From NCBI RefSeq assembly GCF_003171515.1, contig NC_089394.1, forward strand, positions 1,364,001 through 1,428,000: a stretch of DNA of 64,000 bases, given 5' to 3'. The notes below the pieces were generated by a model that was given only the letters and a program-made list of their open reading frames with translations, had not been told where the DNA came from and did not search any database. This DNA comes from Pyrenophora tritici-repentis. Taxonomy: Eukaryota > Ascomycota > Dothideomycetes > Pleosporales > Pleosporaceae. Each line of letters begins with the position of its first letter. The stretch's first letter is position 1. A program made the translations under genes and the position numbers. Shown piece after piece: positions 17,370 to 27,836 of the stretch.

Positions 17370-20300
17370 ATGGACGCGAGATCTCGAGGCTGGACGAGGG
17401 CATGATGAAAGCGGCATTCAATGCGAGCAATCAAGGATACCCATTAAAGGATGCATTCATCCTGGATTCTGGCTCGACGACGCACATCTGCAACAACCTC
17501 TCAAGGCTCGAAGACGTACGCCCGCCTGCGATGGGAGATTACATTTGGGCTGGCAACTCAAGGGTTTGGATACAAGGATACGGAGCAGTCAAGGTGACGG
17601 CAGAGGGGGCTCAGGGCAAACAAATTCTACACCTAAGCAATGTTGCCTGGTGCCCAGACTTCCTCTGCAGCCTCGTATCATTCAGGCTGCTCCGAAGACA
17701 AGGTATATGGTGGGACAATCGAGGAGACCCGACAAGCCTACGACGATGGGATGGTTCAACCATTGCCACCTTATCGGAACACTATGGGCAATGGGTTATC
17801 GAGCCACCTACTACATCAACTTCAGCCTTTCATGTGCGTATGAATCGAGCCAAACGATCACCACAAAAGGCTACTGCCATACTATGGCACAAACGACTCG
17901 GACATCCCGGGCCATCCGCGATCGAGCACCTCGTGCAGCAATCTGAGGGGGTGAGGATCAAGGGCATCACCACCGTGGAGTGTGACGCCTGCGGCAGGTC
18001 AAAATCGAAACGACAAATACGCAGGACGCCTAGACTGAACGACGAAGGGCCAGGTGAAAGGGTAGCCATCGACTTCCATGAGTATGAGGACGGCAGTTTC
18101 ACCAAGGAGAAGAGCCAAATGCTGATCACTTGCCGACGGTCCCGATACACATGGGACTTCTACTTCAAGGACAACAGACCGGCTCGCTCAATCATTCGCC
18201 TCCTAGGCCTCTTCGTCCAGTTCATGAAGAAACAATTCAACATCACAGTCAAAGTCATCGAGACTGACAACGAGATCGTTACCGTCAAACAAGAGGTCGA
18301 AAAATGGTGCACGTCCCTATCAATCAAACTCGAGCCCTCCGCTCCAGATACTCAAGCTCAAAACGGAGGAGCTGAGCGCTCAGGGGGTGTTATAAAAGAA
18401 AAGGCACGCGCAATTCGACTGGATGCAAACCTTCCATGGGAACTCTGGCCAGAAACTACCAGAGCGGCGGTATACCTATACAATCGAACGCCAAATTACC
18501 CAAACAATTGGAAGACACCATACGAAATATTCTATACACACGCAGCTGCCATGAACGGCATAGTCACCGGACCTCGAAAACCAAATCAAGCTCACCTAAA
18601 AGCATATGGGTGTAAGGCTTTCGCAATGACAGACGACACCCACAGAGGAAAGTCCAGGCTACAGAGACTAGATCCGAAGGCCTGGATTGGATACCTAGTG
18701 GGATACCAGTCGACGAACATTTACCGCATATGGATCCCATCTATGGCAAAGGTAATCAGCACTCGCGACGTAGTGTTTGACGAAGAAACAATCTTCAATG
18801 GCAAGACTGAGGACCTGATGGACAATCTCATGCACAACACCCTAGAGGAAATCGCAACGTGGGTGAGAACAGTCGAACTCCCAGGTACTCAGAGCCAACA
18901 AGCAGAAACCGAGACGTTCTACGAGGACGATACGACGCAGGAAGAGAGCCCGCGCACTCAGAAAACCAGATACCACCAAGGAAGGAAGGTGGTAGAGGCA
19001 TATCTAACCCCGCCACCAACTCCTCCACCTGTGGCCTTGCTAGTTCAAGGAGAGGTGAACAACGAGGATATGACGAACATGTCCAACCAATCAACATCAA
19101 TGACCAGTCCATGGGCAGCCGCATTCATGGCCGGCACCGAATCAGGACACATTGGTCAACACGAAGGAAAGTCAATCGACAAGGCTCAGGTGAAGAGACT
19201 ACTATCCAAGGGAATCAAGCCCCATCGCAACCAGCTACCGCCACTCCCAACAGCATACTCAAAGCTAGAAGACCATCCACTATACGAAATGTTCAAGGAA
19301 GCAGAAAAGACACACCTTCAGAGTCACCAACAAATGAAGTCATGGACTGAGGTCCAAGCATCACCAGTCAAACGAGCAGGGCACCAGATTCTAGACTGTA
19401 TGTGGGTATACACCAGAGATGTCAACAAGCAAGTCAAGCTGGCTTGATTCTTATCGATTGCAGATCACAGACAATATAGAGGCTCGTGCACAGTGGCACG
19501 TCCCAGAGAATGGTCTGTGATCTGCAATCGATAAGAATCAAGCCAGCTTGACTTGCTTGTTGACATCTCTGGTATACACCTACAAACTCGACAAGCATCA
19601 CCGCCTCATCAAATGCAAGGCAAGATTGGTGGTAAGGGGAGATCAACAACGCAACATAACCTCCCAAGACACATATGCAGCAACATTGGCAGGACGCTCA
19701 TTCAGAATGCTCATGGCAATCGCCGCCAAATACGATCTTGAGCTGAAGCAATACGACGTCACTAATGCTTTTGTGCATGCTGCAATCGACAGAGAAATAT
19801 ACATGAGGATGCCAAAAGGATATCAGAAGCCTGGCACTCTACTCAAAGTGCAAAAGGCACTCTACGGGCTCCGGATCTCACCATTACTGTGGCAGAAAGA
19901 ATTCACCGCAACTCTTGCTTCGATAGGGTTTCAACAAATACCACAGGAGCCATGCTGCATGATCAAAGACGGAGTTATCATCTTCTTCTATGTGGACGAC
20001 ATCATCGTTGCGTACCGTTCAAAGCAAGAATCAGAGGCCATGAAGGCCATCAACTGGATCCAAGAAAAATACGCTTGTACGGGAGGAGACAACTTACAGT
20101 GGTTTCTCGGTGTAGAGGTTATGCGCAATCGCAAGCAGAAGACCATACAGCTATCTCAAGCTGCATACGTCGACAAAATCAGTCAACTCATCAACCACCA
20201 AAATGTAAGGCATGATACGCCAATGTCAGGCATCGAACTCCGACCACGAGAAGGACTCGCAGCACCAGCTGAAGTCAACAAGTACCAACGCAAGATTGGA

Positions 20301-21014
20301 TCGCTTCTATTCGCTGCAGTCACAACAAGACCCGACATAGCCTTTGCAACATCACGACTTGCTCGCTTCCTAATCAATCCAAGTACAGAACACCAAGACG
20401 CTGCAGACCGTGTGCTCCTGTATCTCAAGAAAACAGAATCCCTAGCCCTCGAACTCGGTAGAGGCGATGGCCTCGAGGTAGCAAGTGACGCGTCGTTTGC
20501 AGACAACACACTGGACAGGAAAAGCTCGCAGGGATACGCAATCAAGCTGTTCGGAGGACTCATCGCCTGGAGAGCAAGCAAGCAAGATACTGTGACAACA
20601 TCAACAACAGAAGCAGAGCTGCTTGCCCTATCACAAGTTGCTAAGGAGGCAATCTTAACGTCGCGGTTGTTAAAAGAGCTTCAGGTAAAGCTAAGCAATC
20701 CAATTATCACAATCAAGTGCGACAATACTCAGACGATCCGTCTAGTAAATGAAGACGTTGCCAAATTGCAAACAAAGCTTCGGCACGTTGACATACACAA
20801 TCACTGGCTACGACAGGAGGTTACCCGAAAGGTGATCAAGGTAGAGTATGTGCCGTCTGACAACATGATCGCAGACGGGTTCACAAAGCCACTGCCAGCC
20901 AATAAATGGGCCAGGTTCCTTGATCAACTGGGACTCGTCGAGCGCGAAGAAGCCCCGCTCAGAGAGATTGAGCTCAAGGAGGTGCAAGAGCAACTGGAAG
21001 GCCTCATTATGTAG
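17366..21014 (+). CDS. pol: Copia B Pol, interrupted by a MITE
   Basis: In the Gag frame after the UGA. Protease FILDSGSTTHI; integrase LWHKRLGHPG, CDACGRSK, AIDFHEYE, ETDNEIV, QAQNGGAERSGG; RT LKQYDVTNAFVHA and FFYVDDIIVAY; RNase H ASDASFADN and TSTTEAELLALS; C-terminal ADGFTKPLP. Translation runs without a stop to 19414, where a MITE begins. Removing the 156-bp MITE plus one copy of its 10-bp duplication (166 bp) restores a single open frame to 21014. Apart from that insertion, Pol looks intact. Confidence 0.9.
19415..19570. mobile_element. 156-bp palindromic MITE with 58-bp inverted repeats (Mutator-like by duplication length)
   Basis: Two perfect 58-bp inverted arms (19415-19472 and 19513-19570) flank a 40-bp loop. 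Direct repeats GGTATACACC lie on both sides (19405-19414 and 19571-19580). A 9-11-bp duplication with long arms is the pattern of Mutator-like elements. It encodes nothing and interrupts copia B between integrase and RT. Perfect arms and duplications mean a recent insertion. Confidence 0.85.
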
Positions 21015-21068
21015 GATCGATCAACCAGTTTATGCAGCTTGCAATATGCCTTCCAAGCTGAGGGGGTG

Positions 21069-21233
21069 TGTCAGATAGCAGGCGTGTCGAGCCGAAAGTG
21101 CCGACACCGCTAGCTAATAACGGGTTAGCGTCTTAGCAGAACAAAACTCTCAGCGTGCACCTTAGAACAGACACAAGAACAAAGAAATCATAAACATCCA
21201 TCACTTTTGTGCAATATCTTATCTGATCTGACA
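21069..21233 (+). repeat. Copia B 3' LTR
   Basis: 165 bp, TGTCAG...CTGACA, preceded by the purine tract GCTGAGGGGGTG (21057-21068). Confidence 0.9.
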
Positions 21234-21298
21234 GATAGAAGGAAGGAAGCGACTAGGCCAGCGGCCTAGTCATGTGACCTAGGGCTCAGCCCGTTACA
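21234..21298 (-). repeat. Probable Ty3/gypsy LTR stub
   Basis: Read on the minus strand from 21298 this begins TGTAACGGGCTGAGCCCTAG and includes an inverted pair (GACTAGGCC...GGCCTAGTC). The TGTAACGGG start is common for fungal gypsy LTRs. Copia B truncates it after about 65 bp. It is likely part of the gypsy relic on the other side of copia B, with the intervening DNA lost. Confidence 0.45.
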
Positions 21299-21307
21299 AA
21301 GTTAACT

Positions 21308-21496
21308 TGTCAGATTTTTATGGATCGGATCAAGTGTGTATTCTCTGTGTCTGTCTACGGCTCTGTCTGTGGGAGGTGGCCTCGCCTCGGGCTTGGCAGT
21401 GCTAAGTCCCGGCGCTAGCCCTGGTTTGGGGGTCTCATGTCCTTCCCCAACCACCATCGGCTCGATCATGGAGCAAAACCTCGCCTCAATCTGACA
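21308..21496 (-). repeat. Copia C 3' LTR
   Basis: 189 bp, identical by eye to 26771-26959. The purine tract GCTGAGGGGGTG adjoins it on the minus strand. Confidence 0.95.
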
Positions 21497-21562
21497 CACC
21501 CCCTCAGCTCGGCGCTCCTCGGCAGCCTGAGGTGGAGTGGTCTTTGCGACATTCATACCGGA

Positions 21563-24500
21563 CTATATAACAAGACTTTCCATCTTCTCCAGAATTTCCT
21601 CTGGATCTGCTTCCTCTACGTCTCGTTCCTTCACTTCAACCAGTCCGACCTGCGTCAAGAACTGGGCCAGTTGTTGGCAGGCAGGGTCTTCGTGAAACCA
21701 TCGGCGAGCATTTCGCCAGACGGTACATACACGACTCTGATAGACTTTCGCTTTGCCTCTTGCCTCAGCCAGTGATTGTGGATGTCCACGTGACGGAGTT
21801 TCGTCGTCAGCTGAGAGATCTCCTCGTTGATCAGCCGGATCGTCTGCGTATTATCGCACTGTATCGTAATTGTCTTCTCCGTCAACTCTACCCGAAGCTC
21901 CTCTAGCAGCATCCGCACAAACATGGACTCCTTAGCCACTTGCGATAGCGCGAGGAGTTCTGCTTCGGTCGTAGATGTCGTGATGGTATCTTGTTTGTTC
22001 GCCCTCCATGCGATCAGTCCTCCAAATAGCTTGATAACGTACCCTTGGGAGCTCTTGCGATCCGCGGTGTTGTCCGCAAAGGATGCATCGCTAGCTACTA
22101 CCAATTGGTCGTCTCCTCCGAATGATAAGGATAGAAGCTTGGTTGACTCCAGGTACAACAGCACTCGGTCAGCGGCTTCTTGATGTAGTGGACCAGGGTT
22201 TGTGAGGAACCGGGCGAGTCGTGATACTGGGAATGCGACATCGGGTCGGGTGTTGACGGCGGCGAAGAGTAACGATCCAATCTTGCGTTGATACAAGTTA
22301 ATCTCTCCAGGAGTCGCCAAACCCTCACGTGCAACTAGTTCGACTCTAGCCATTGGTGTGTTGTGTCGTTGGTCCTTGTTCGTTGCCAGCCGTGCAATCT
22401 TCTCAACATAAGCTTTCTGTGACAGCCAGATCTTTCGCTTCTCTCGGTCCCGTATAACTTCTACTCCTAAAAACCACTGCAAATCCTTTCCTCCGGTCAG
22501 GTTGTATCGCTGTTTCAGTTCCTCTTCCACTTTCCGAGCTACTTCCGCGTGCCGTTTCGAAGAGGCAAGGATAATGTCATCAACATAAAAGAAGGTGAAC
22601 ACTCCGTCTCGGATCATGCAGCAAGGTTCGTGGGAACTGGCGAGAACCCGATTTCTAGAAGGAAGGCAGTGAAGTGTCTTTGCCAGAGCAATGGCGAGAT
22701 CCGTAGGCCGTACAGCGCTTTGTTTAGTTGCAGTATTGTTCCCTGCTTCCTGTATCCTGGGGCATCCGCATGTACACTGTTCGATCAATATCTGCGTTGA
22801 CGAAGGCGTTCGATACGTCGTATTGCTTCAGCTCTAGGTCAAACCGGGCCGCAATCGACACTAGCATCCGAAACGATCTTCCGGCCAGTGTAGCAGCGTA
22901 GGTTTCTTGTGCGGTGACATTTCGTTGCTGGTCTCCACGCACTACCAATCGCGCCTTACACTTCTGGAATCGATGGTGCTTGTCAAATTTGTAGGTGTAT
23001 ACCCACATTGAGTCCAGTACCTGCTGGTCGGTCTTCCGAGCCGTCTTCGCCGGGACCTCTGACCAGGATCTGGTTTCCTTGTGGCTATGGAGATGTGTAA
23101 TCTCAGCCTCTTTGAAAAAATAGAACAACTCGTGATCCTCTCGCAGGCCGTTCGCTTGGGGAGGCGGTGGCAGCTGGCTGCGATGAGGCTTCTTGCCGTT
23201 TCGCATCATACGCTCAAGCTTTGCCTTGTCCAGTCGCTCTCCTGCCAAGTTTTGAACGTTTCCTGCCTTGGTGCCTGCCATAAAGGCGGCTGCCCATGGC
23301 TCCTTCAACATCCTGTGTTCCGGATGGAGGATACCACTCGCGAGACCTTGTTTGCCGTAGCTAGTGTCAAGACCTTGTTTCCCGTAGGCAGTCTCTTCGG
23401 ATTGTAGGCCGTAGCCTCCGGCATCGCATTGTTCGCGTGGAACGCCTGCGGATAGACCATGTTCGCGCTGTGCGCCAGTCTGTACACCATGTTCGCCGTA
23501 GCTAGTGTCAAGACCTTGTTTCCCGTAGGCAGTCTCTTCGGATTGTAGGCCGTAGCCTCCGGCATCGCATTGTTCGCGTGGAACGCCTGCGGATAGACCA
23601 TGTTCGCGCTGTGCGCCAGTCTGTACACCATGTTCGCCGTAGCTAGTGTCAAGACCTTGTTTCCCGTAGGCAGTCTCTTCGGATTGTAGGCCGTAGCCTC
23701 CGGTATCATCGTCCCTGAAGGGGTGTTCCACATTAGTTAGCATTTGAGCAAGCAGTGCTGCCGGTGGGGCGTATGTGGTGGCGTCGGATAAGGTACTACC
23801 TTCCTTCCCGCCTCATCATACTCGAGCCGCCCATTTTCCGGCGCTCTAGCAATGGTCTCATCTTCGTAGAAAGTTCCAAGTTCTTCCCGTGTGGGATTTG
23901 GTCCAGGGGGCAGTTCAATAGTTCGAATCCATGCTGCTATCTCCTCTGTAGTGCTATGCATAAGATTGTCCATAACCTCTTTATGCTCTCCACTATATAC
24001 GACTTCCTCGTCGAATACAACGTCGCGAGTGCTAATGACCTTGCCTATAGATGGTACCCAAATTCGGAATATGTTCGTCGAACGGTAACCAACTAAGTAC
24101 CCTATCCAGGCTTTCGGGTCAAATCTCTGTAGACGTCCTTTTCCTCGCTTCGTGTCATCCGTCATCGCAAATGCCTTACAGCCGTACGCTCGTAAATGCG
24201 ACAGGTTGGGCTTGCGTGGTGATGTAACAACTCCATTCTGGAAAGCGATTGCCGTGAAGAACATCTCGTATGGAGATCTCCAGCGGTTCTGATATTTCGG
24301 CGTCCTGTTGTGTAGGTAGACGGCGGTCCGGGCGATTTCCGGCCATTGGTCCCACGGCAGATGTGCATCGAGTCGCATTGCTCGACCCTTTTCTTTTACC
24401 ACACCCCCTGAGCGTTCGGCTCCTCCGTTTTGCGCTTGCGTATCGGGGGCGGAAGGCTCGAGTACTATACCTCTTGTTCTGCACCATCTGGCGACCTCTG

Positions 24501-25431
24501 GCTTCACGGAAAATATCTCGTTGTCCGTCTCAATAACCTTTACCGTTATACCAAATTGATTCATCATAAAGGTGACGAACATCTTAAGGCTTTTAAGGAT
24601 GACTCTTGCCGTTCGGTTGTCACTAAGATAGAAATCCCATATGTATCCCGTAACGCGGCAGTTAATAAGCATCTGACTCTTCTCCTTGGTCGTACTTTCT
24701 GCTTCGTAGTCGTGAAAGTCGATCGCAACTCGCTCTCCCGGACCTTCTAAAATAGTCCGGGGCGTCCGTCGTATCATTCGCTTCGACTTTGATATCCCAC
24801 AGGCATCGCATTTCACTGTGGGGACCCCGACGATCTTCACCCCCTCAGATTGGTTCACTAGGTGTTCTAGGGCGTCGGATCCAGGGTGGCCAAGTCTCTT
24901 GTGCCAGACTATAGCCTCAGCTCGTTTTCGTACGGCTGTCCTGCGCGTTGGCTGCTGCGTTGAAAACGCTGCTCGCGCCTCAGCGTCATTGAGTTCCAGT
25001 ATCCATTGTCCGTACTTCTCGTGTAGTACTGCCAGTTCGCTATCGTCGGACCGTCGGAGGATTGTTGGGTCGGATTTGGTGTCCCACCAAAGACCTTGCC
25101 GGCGGAGTATCCGGAAGGAGACAAGACTGCAGTGTAGGTCAGGGCAGTAGGCGACGTTCTCGAGGTAGAGGAGACGGTGACCGTCTGCGCTATCTACTCT
25201 CAGAGTAACTGAACCGTATGCCTTAATCCACACCCTTGTATTGCCTGCCCAGAGGAAGTCTCCTGTCATAGGCGGTCGAATATTCGTGAATCGTCCGAGG
25301 TCGTTGCCGACGTGTATAGTGGTTCCGGAGTCCATTATGTAAGAGCGTTGAAGTGGGTACTTAGATTCCTTTGCCATAAATGATGAGGCACAGATTATAA
25401 GGTTGATCTGGCCTATGTTCCGGCCTTCTGG
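21563..25431 (-). CDS. pol: Copia C Pol (frameshifted)
   Basis: In frame with Gag after TGA. Protease YIMDSGTTIHV; integrase VWHKRLGHPG, CDACGISK, AIDFHDYE, ETDNEIF, QAQNGGAERSGG; a 47-aa tandem repeat in the linker; RT LKQYDVSNAFVNA and FFYVDDIILAS; RNase H ASDASFADN; C-terminal ADGFTKTLP. Frame changes lie near 23760 (CCCC), near 22757 (CCCC), near 22640, and near 21668 (CCC). Without correction the protein ends at 21655; with the last one corrected the frame ends at 21563. The LTRs are identical, so these are either very recent mutations or homopolymer errors. Confidence 0.85.
23342..23710 (-). repeat. 141-bp tandem repeat inside copia C pol
   Basis: About 2.6 copies with a 141-bp period (marker GTAGCCTCC at 23411 and 23552, then 23693). 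The copies are near identical. 141 is divisible by three, so each copy adds 47 aa (for example YGLQSEETAYGKQGLDTSYG) without shifting frame. The unit has shorter internal repeats (YGKQGL, YGEHGV, REHGLS). It sits in the integrase-RT linker. Confidence 0.85.
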
Positions 25432-25434
25432 TCA
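25426..25434 (-). promoter_or_regulatory. Gag/pol in-frame UGA stop (copia C)
   Basis: Minus-strand TGACCAGAA. It is the same in-frame arrangement as copia A and B, with C after the stop but CCA in place of CUA, so readthrough may be weaker. Confidence 0.55.
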
Positions 25435-26631
25435 CTCGACAGTATCCTCTACCGGAGTGCTCTGTGACTTCTTAATCTGGGGTGTCCCTAATTTAGCTCT
25501 CTTGGCTCCCCTTATCTCTTGTTCGAGATCAGTGTCGCTATCAATTCGGTGCTGAGCCATCGTCTTCAGTGTTTCACGTGGCTTCCACCAAACAGGGGCG
25601 TTGTGCGGAAACGCGTACCAACAATCCTTTAGTTCGTGCTGTTGGTCGCATACCTTGCATTGTTTCCTATCCTTGCCCGGTCCGGGAGTCTTTCGGCTTT
25701 TGCCGCGACCTCGCTTTCCTGGGGCCTTCTCGGCGGCGTCATCTGCGTCTTCGCCGTTCAGTTGAGGTCCACTTGCTACAAAGGCGGCCTTCGGGACCTT
25801 GTGTTTGATCGGATGCAACAGTGAGGCGTACTCTCGGAACTGTTTAATCATCATCCGTACAGTGACACGTGGGTCTTTATTTCCACCGGCCATGAACGCG
25901 GTAGTCCATTCTGGTGATGGTTTGAGAACTGCTTTGACGAAATCCTCCTTGATAAACTCTTCGTCTTGGCATTCAGGTATGCCAAGGGCCTTGCCTTCCG
26001 TGATTGCATGGTCCATCTCAGTTAGCCAGGTCTCCCACTGTGCTAACAACCTCATCGGTTTTTGGGCCGCGAGGTAACGTTCTCTCGCACGTTTGAGTTC
26101 CTCCTTCGTGTCAATCCCAACATTTGCGGCTAAGTTTTCAATCCACTGCCGATGGGAAAGACCTGCCTTGCAGCAGTTGTAGAAGAGGTGTTGTGACACA
26201 GTCTTCCTTATGTGCTCGGTGAGCTTTCCAAGTCCGGTCCGCTCTTGTTGATATCTCTGGTTAAGTATTTTAAACTCTTCTAGTTGTATTCGGTAATAAT
26301 CGATATCTTCTTTATAGGACGTCTTCGCGTTCGTCGCGAGGTCCGAGGGTCGTACCGGTACGTAGGCTGGCGCTTCGGCGCTATCGTCGCCGATCGCTTG
26401 GCGATATTGGGTAACGTGCAGATTCGTCGCTGCAGTTGATGGCTGATAGCTTCCGATAAGTGGAGCTAGTGGTGGTTGTGGTTCTATTAGAGGGATCCCA
26501 CGTTGCTTTGGATCTACCTTTTCCCACACTTGGTATGCGGCGCATTCCGCTTGTAGTTGTTGGTACCATTTAGCCCAATTGGTATAATCCGTTAGGATCA
26601 CTGTTGGATCTCTGTTTGATAGTACAGACAT
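25432..26631 (-). CDS. gag: Copia C Gag polyprotein
   Basis: 399 aa from ATG at 26631. It shares DPTVILTDYTNW, RERYLAAQKPM, FREYASLLHP and a CKVCDQQHELKDC zinc knuckle with the Gags of copia A and B. A basic stretch (KRGRGKSRK) precedes the knuckle. It ends at TGA (25434-25432), followed by CCAG rather than CTAG; the next 18 codons are open and lead into the first Met of the protease region. Confidence 0.9.
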   Translation of the reverse strand: MSVLSNRDPTVILTDYTNWAKWYQQLQAECAAYQVWEKVDPKQRGIPLIEPQPPLAPLIGSYQPSTAATNLHVTQYRQAIGDDSAEAPAYVPVRPSDLATNAKTSYKEDIDYYRIQLEEFKILNQRYQQERTGLGKLTEHIRKTVSQHLFYNCCKAGLSHRQWIENLAANVGIDTKEELKRARERYLAAQKPMRLLAQWETWLTEMDHAITEGKALGIPECQDEEFIKEDFVKAVLKPSPEWTTAFMAGGNKDPRVTVRMMIKQFREYASLLHPIKHKVPKAAFVASGPQLNGEDADDAAEKAPGKRGRGKSRKTPGPGKDRKQCKVCDQQHELKDCWYAFPHNAPVWWKPRETLKTMAQHRIDSDTDLEQEIRGAKRAKLGTPQIKKSQSTPVEDTVE

Positions 26632-26756
26632 CTTGTCGATGAGTTTTGATGACTCTTCGGTTCGGCGCTTACGTGTTGTAGCGTGGGGATCGTCGTATTG
26701 ACGGTATTTGTAGTATAAAGTAACTTTGATTGACTCTTCTGTACTCGGTACAGGCA

Positions 26757-26770
26757 GTGAGACTCTTAAT
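26757..26770 (-). other. Copia C primer binding site (tRNA-Lys half)
   Basis: Minus-strand ATTAAGAGTCTCAC adjoining the 5' LTR, identical to copia A and B. Confidence 0.75.
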
Positions 26771-26959
26771 TGTCAGATTTTTATGGATCGGATCAAGTGT
26801 GTATTCTCTGTGTCTGTCTACGGCTCTGTCTGTGGGAGGTGGCCTCGCCTCGGGCTTGGCAGTGCTAAGTCCCGGCGCTAGCCCTGGTTTGGGGGTCTCA
26901 TGTCCTTCCCCAACCACCATCGGCTCGATCATGGAGCAAAACCTCGCCTCAATCTGACA
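26771..26959 (-). repeat. Copia C 5' LTR
   Basis: 189 bp, identical to 21308-21496; TAACT duplication at 26960-26964. Confidence 0.95.
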
Positions 26960-26964
26960 TAACT

Positions 26965-27287
26965 AATTAACTTAGTTAGTTATGTCACGATGGTTAAATT
27001 AAATTTAGTTTACTGCCAAGTAGATATACCGGCATGAAATGGAACGAATGGAAGCAGCAGTAATTACTAGCTTAAAGTTAAGTTATCCAAGAGACTTTAG
27101 TGAAAAACAGACCCAAGCGCCGAGTCTCAGGCGGCCTAGTCCCCATCATTGAAATGCAAAGAAAACAGAAGGTTTCACTCATGGTCGTGTATCGTATGAT
27201 GACAGAAATAGATTGAGAACGAATGATCCTAAAATCATAGAACATATCGAAAAATGCGGACCTTGGTCACCTGCTAACTGATGACCT
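26965..27287. other. Intergenic host sequence
   Basis: AT-rich at its left edge, with an imperfect inverted repeat TAACTAA...TTAGTTA near 26960-26985. No gene or repeat family was recognised. Confidence 0.4.
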
Positions 27288-27836
27288 CTATGTCTTCCCG
27301 TGGTGCCTTGGACTTCTTCGCAGCCCAACAGGCTGCTTCTCTAAGCTTTTCTTGGGCAATCCTTCTCTTTTGGCCGGACCCATGAGCTCCGCAGACTGCA
27401 ATCGCTGGATTTGTGCTACAGAACCGGCTATTCTACACGCCCTGGTATCTGCATAAGGATCATTCGTGTCACTAACTGTAGAATGCTGAGGCTCTGTGAC
27501 ATGTGCCGTGATCTCGTTGAGGTTGTTCGTGGAGGCTTTGTCCAGCTCGCTGGTGACGCCGTTGGTATCAGAGCTTTCAGCAAAGACTAGACTTTGCGCA
27601 TGAGAACGGTCACAATTCAGCGTGTTGTCTGTATGAGCATGAAGGGTCTGATCGTTGCTTCGGTGCAAGTAAGCTCCAACATCAGCAGGGAGTGCGATTC
27701 GCATCTGATGCACAGCTTCACGTAAGGTCGCTAGATCATTCTGATACATCCACAGACGGCGATCGATTTCGTAAAGCCCGGATTCGAAAAATTCGAACCA
27801 TTTGGCTTTCTGTATTTTGTCCTCGGACTGATCCAT
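27288..27836 (-). CDS. Hypothetical protein, 182 aa
   Basis: Open from ATG at 27836 to the stop at 27288 without introns. The N terminus (WFEFFESGLYEIDRRLWMYQ...LREAVHQMR) is likely helical, the middle is polar and acidic, and the C terminus is basic (LRRSPRHHGK). No signal peptide or membrane segment. I do not recognise a family. Supporting a gene: intact length, balanced composition, and a location between elements and not inside one. Confidence 0.5.
   Translation of the reverse strand: MDQSEDKIQKAKWFEFFESGLYEIDRRLWMYQNDLATLREAVHQMRIALPADVGAYLHRSNDQTLHAHTDNTLNCDRSHAQSLVFAESSDTNGVTSELDKASTNNLNEITAHVTEPQHSTVSDTNDPYADTRACRIAGSVAQIQRLQSAELMGPAKREGLPKKSLEKQPVGLRRSPRHHGKT

Larger units (their letters stand above)
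15806..21233 (+). mobile_element. Copia B: Ty1/copia retrotransposon carrying an internal MITE
   Basis: LTRs at 15806-15967 (162 bp) and 21069-21233 (165 bp) are similar but differ by small indels and substitutions, so this copy is older than copia A or C. Ends are TGTCAG/CTGACA. The same tRNA-Lys-like primer site and GCTGAGGGGGTG purine tract as in copia C are present. Gag and pol share one frame with a single UGA between them. Pol is broken only by a 156-bp palindromic MITE. The 5-bp flanks (AGAAG left, GATAG right) do not match, suggesting rearrangement at one edge. Confidence 0.92.
21308..26959 (-). mobile_element. Copia C: Ty1/copia retrotransposon, minus strand
   Basis: Identical 189-bp LTRs at 21308-21496 and 26771-26959 (TGTCAG/CTGACA ends on the plus strand), flanked by TAACT duplications (21303-21307 and 26960-26964). 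The 5' LTR is at the right. Primer site at 26770-26757 and purine tract next to 21496 match copia A and B. Gag and pol share one frame with a UGA between; pol has several one-base frameshifts and an internal 141-bp tandem repeat. Confidence 0.95.

Noticed and set aside
23305..23733. A CRISPR-like array or separate repeat protein
   Set aside because: The repeats are 141 bp, contiguous and in frame with pol; there are no spacers, and the second frame is a shadow.
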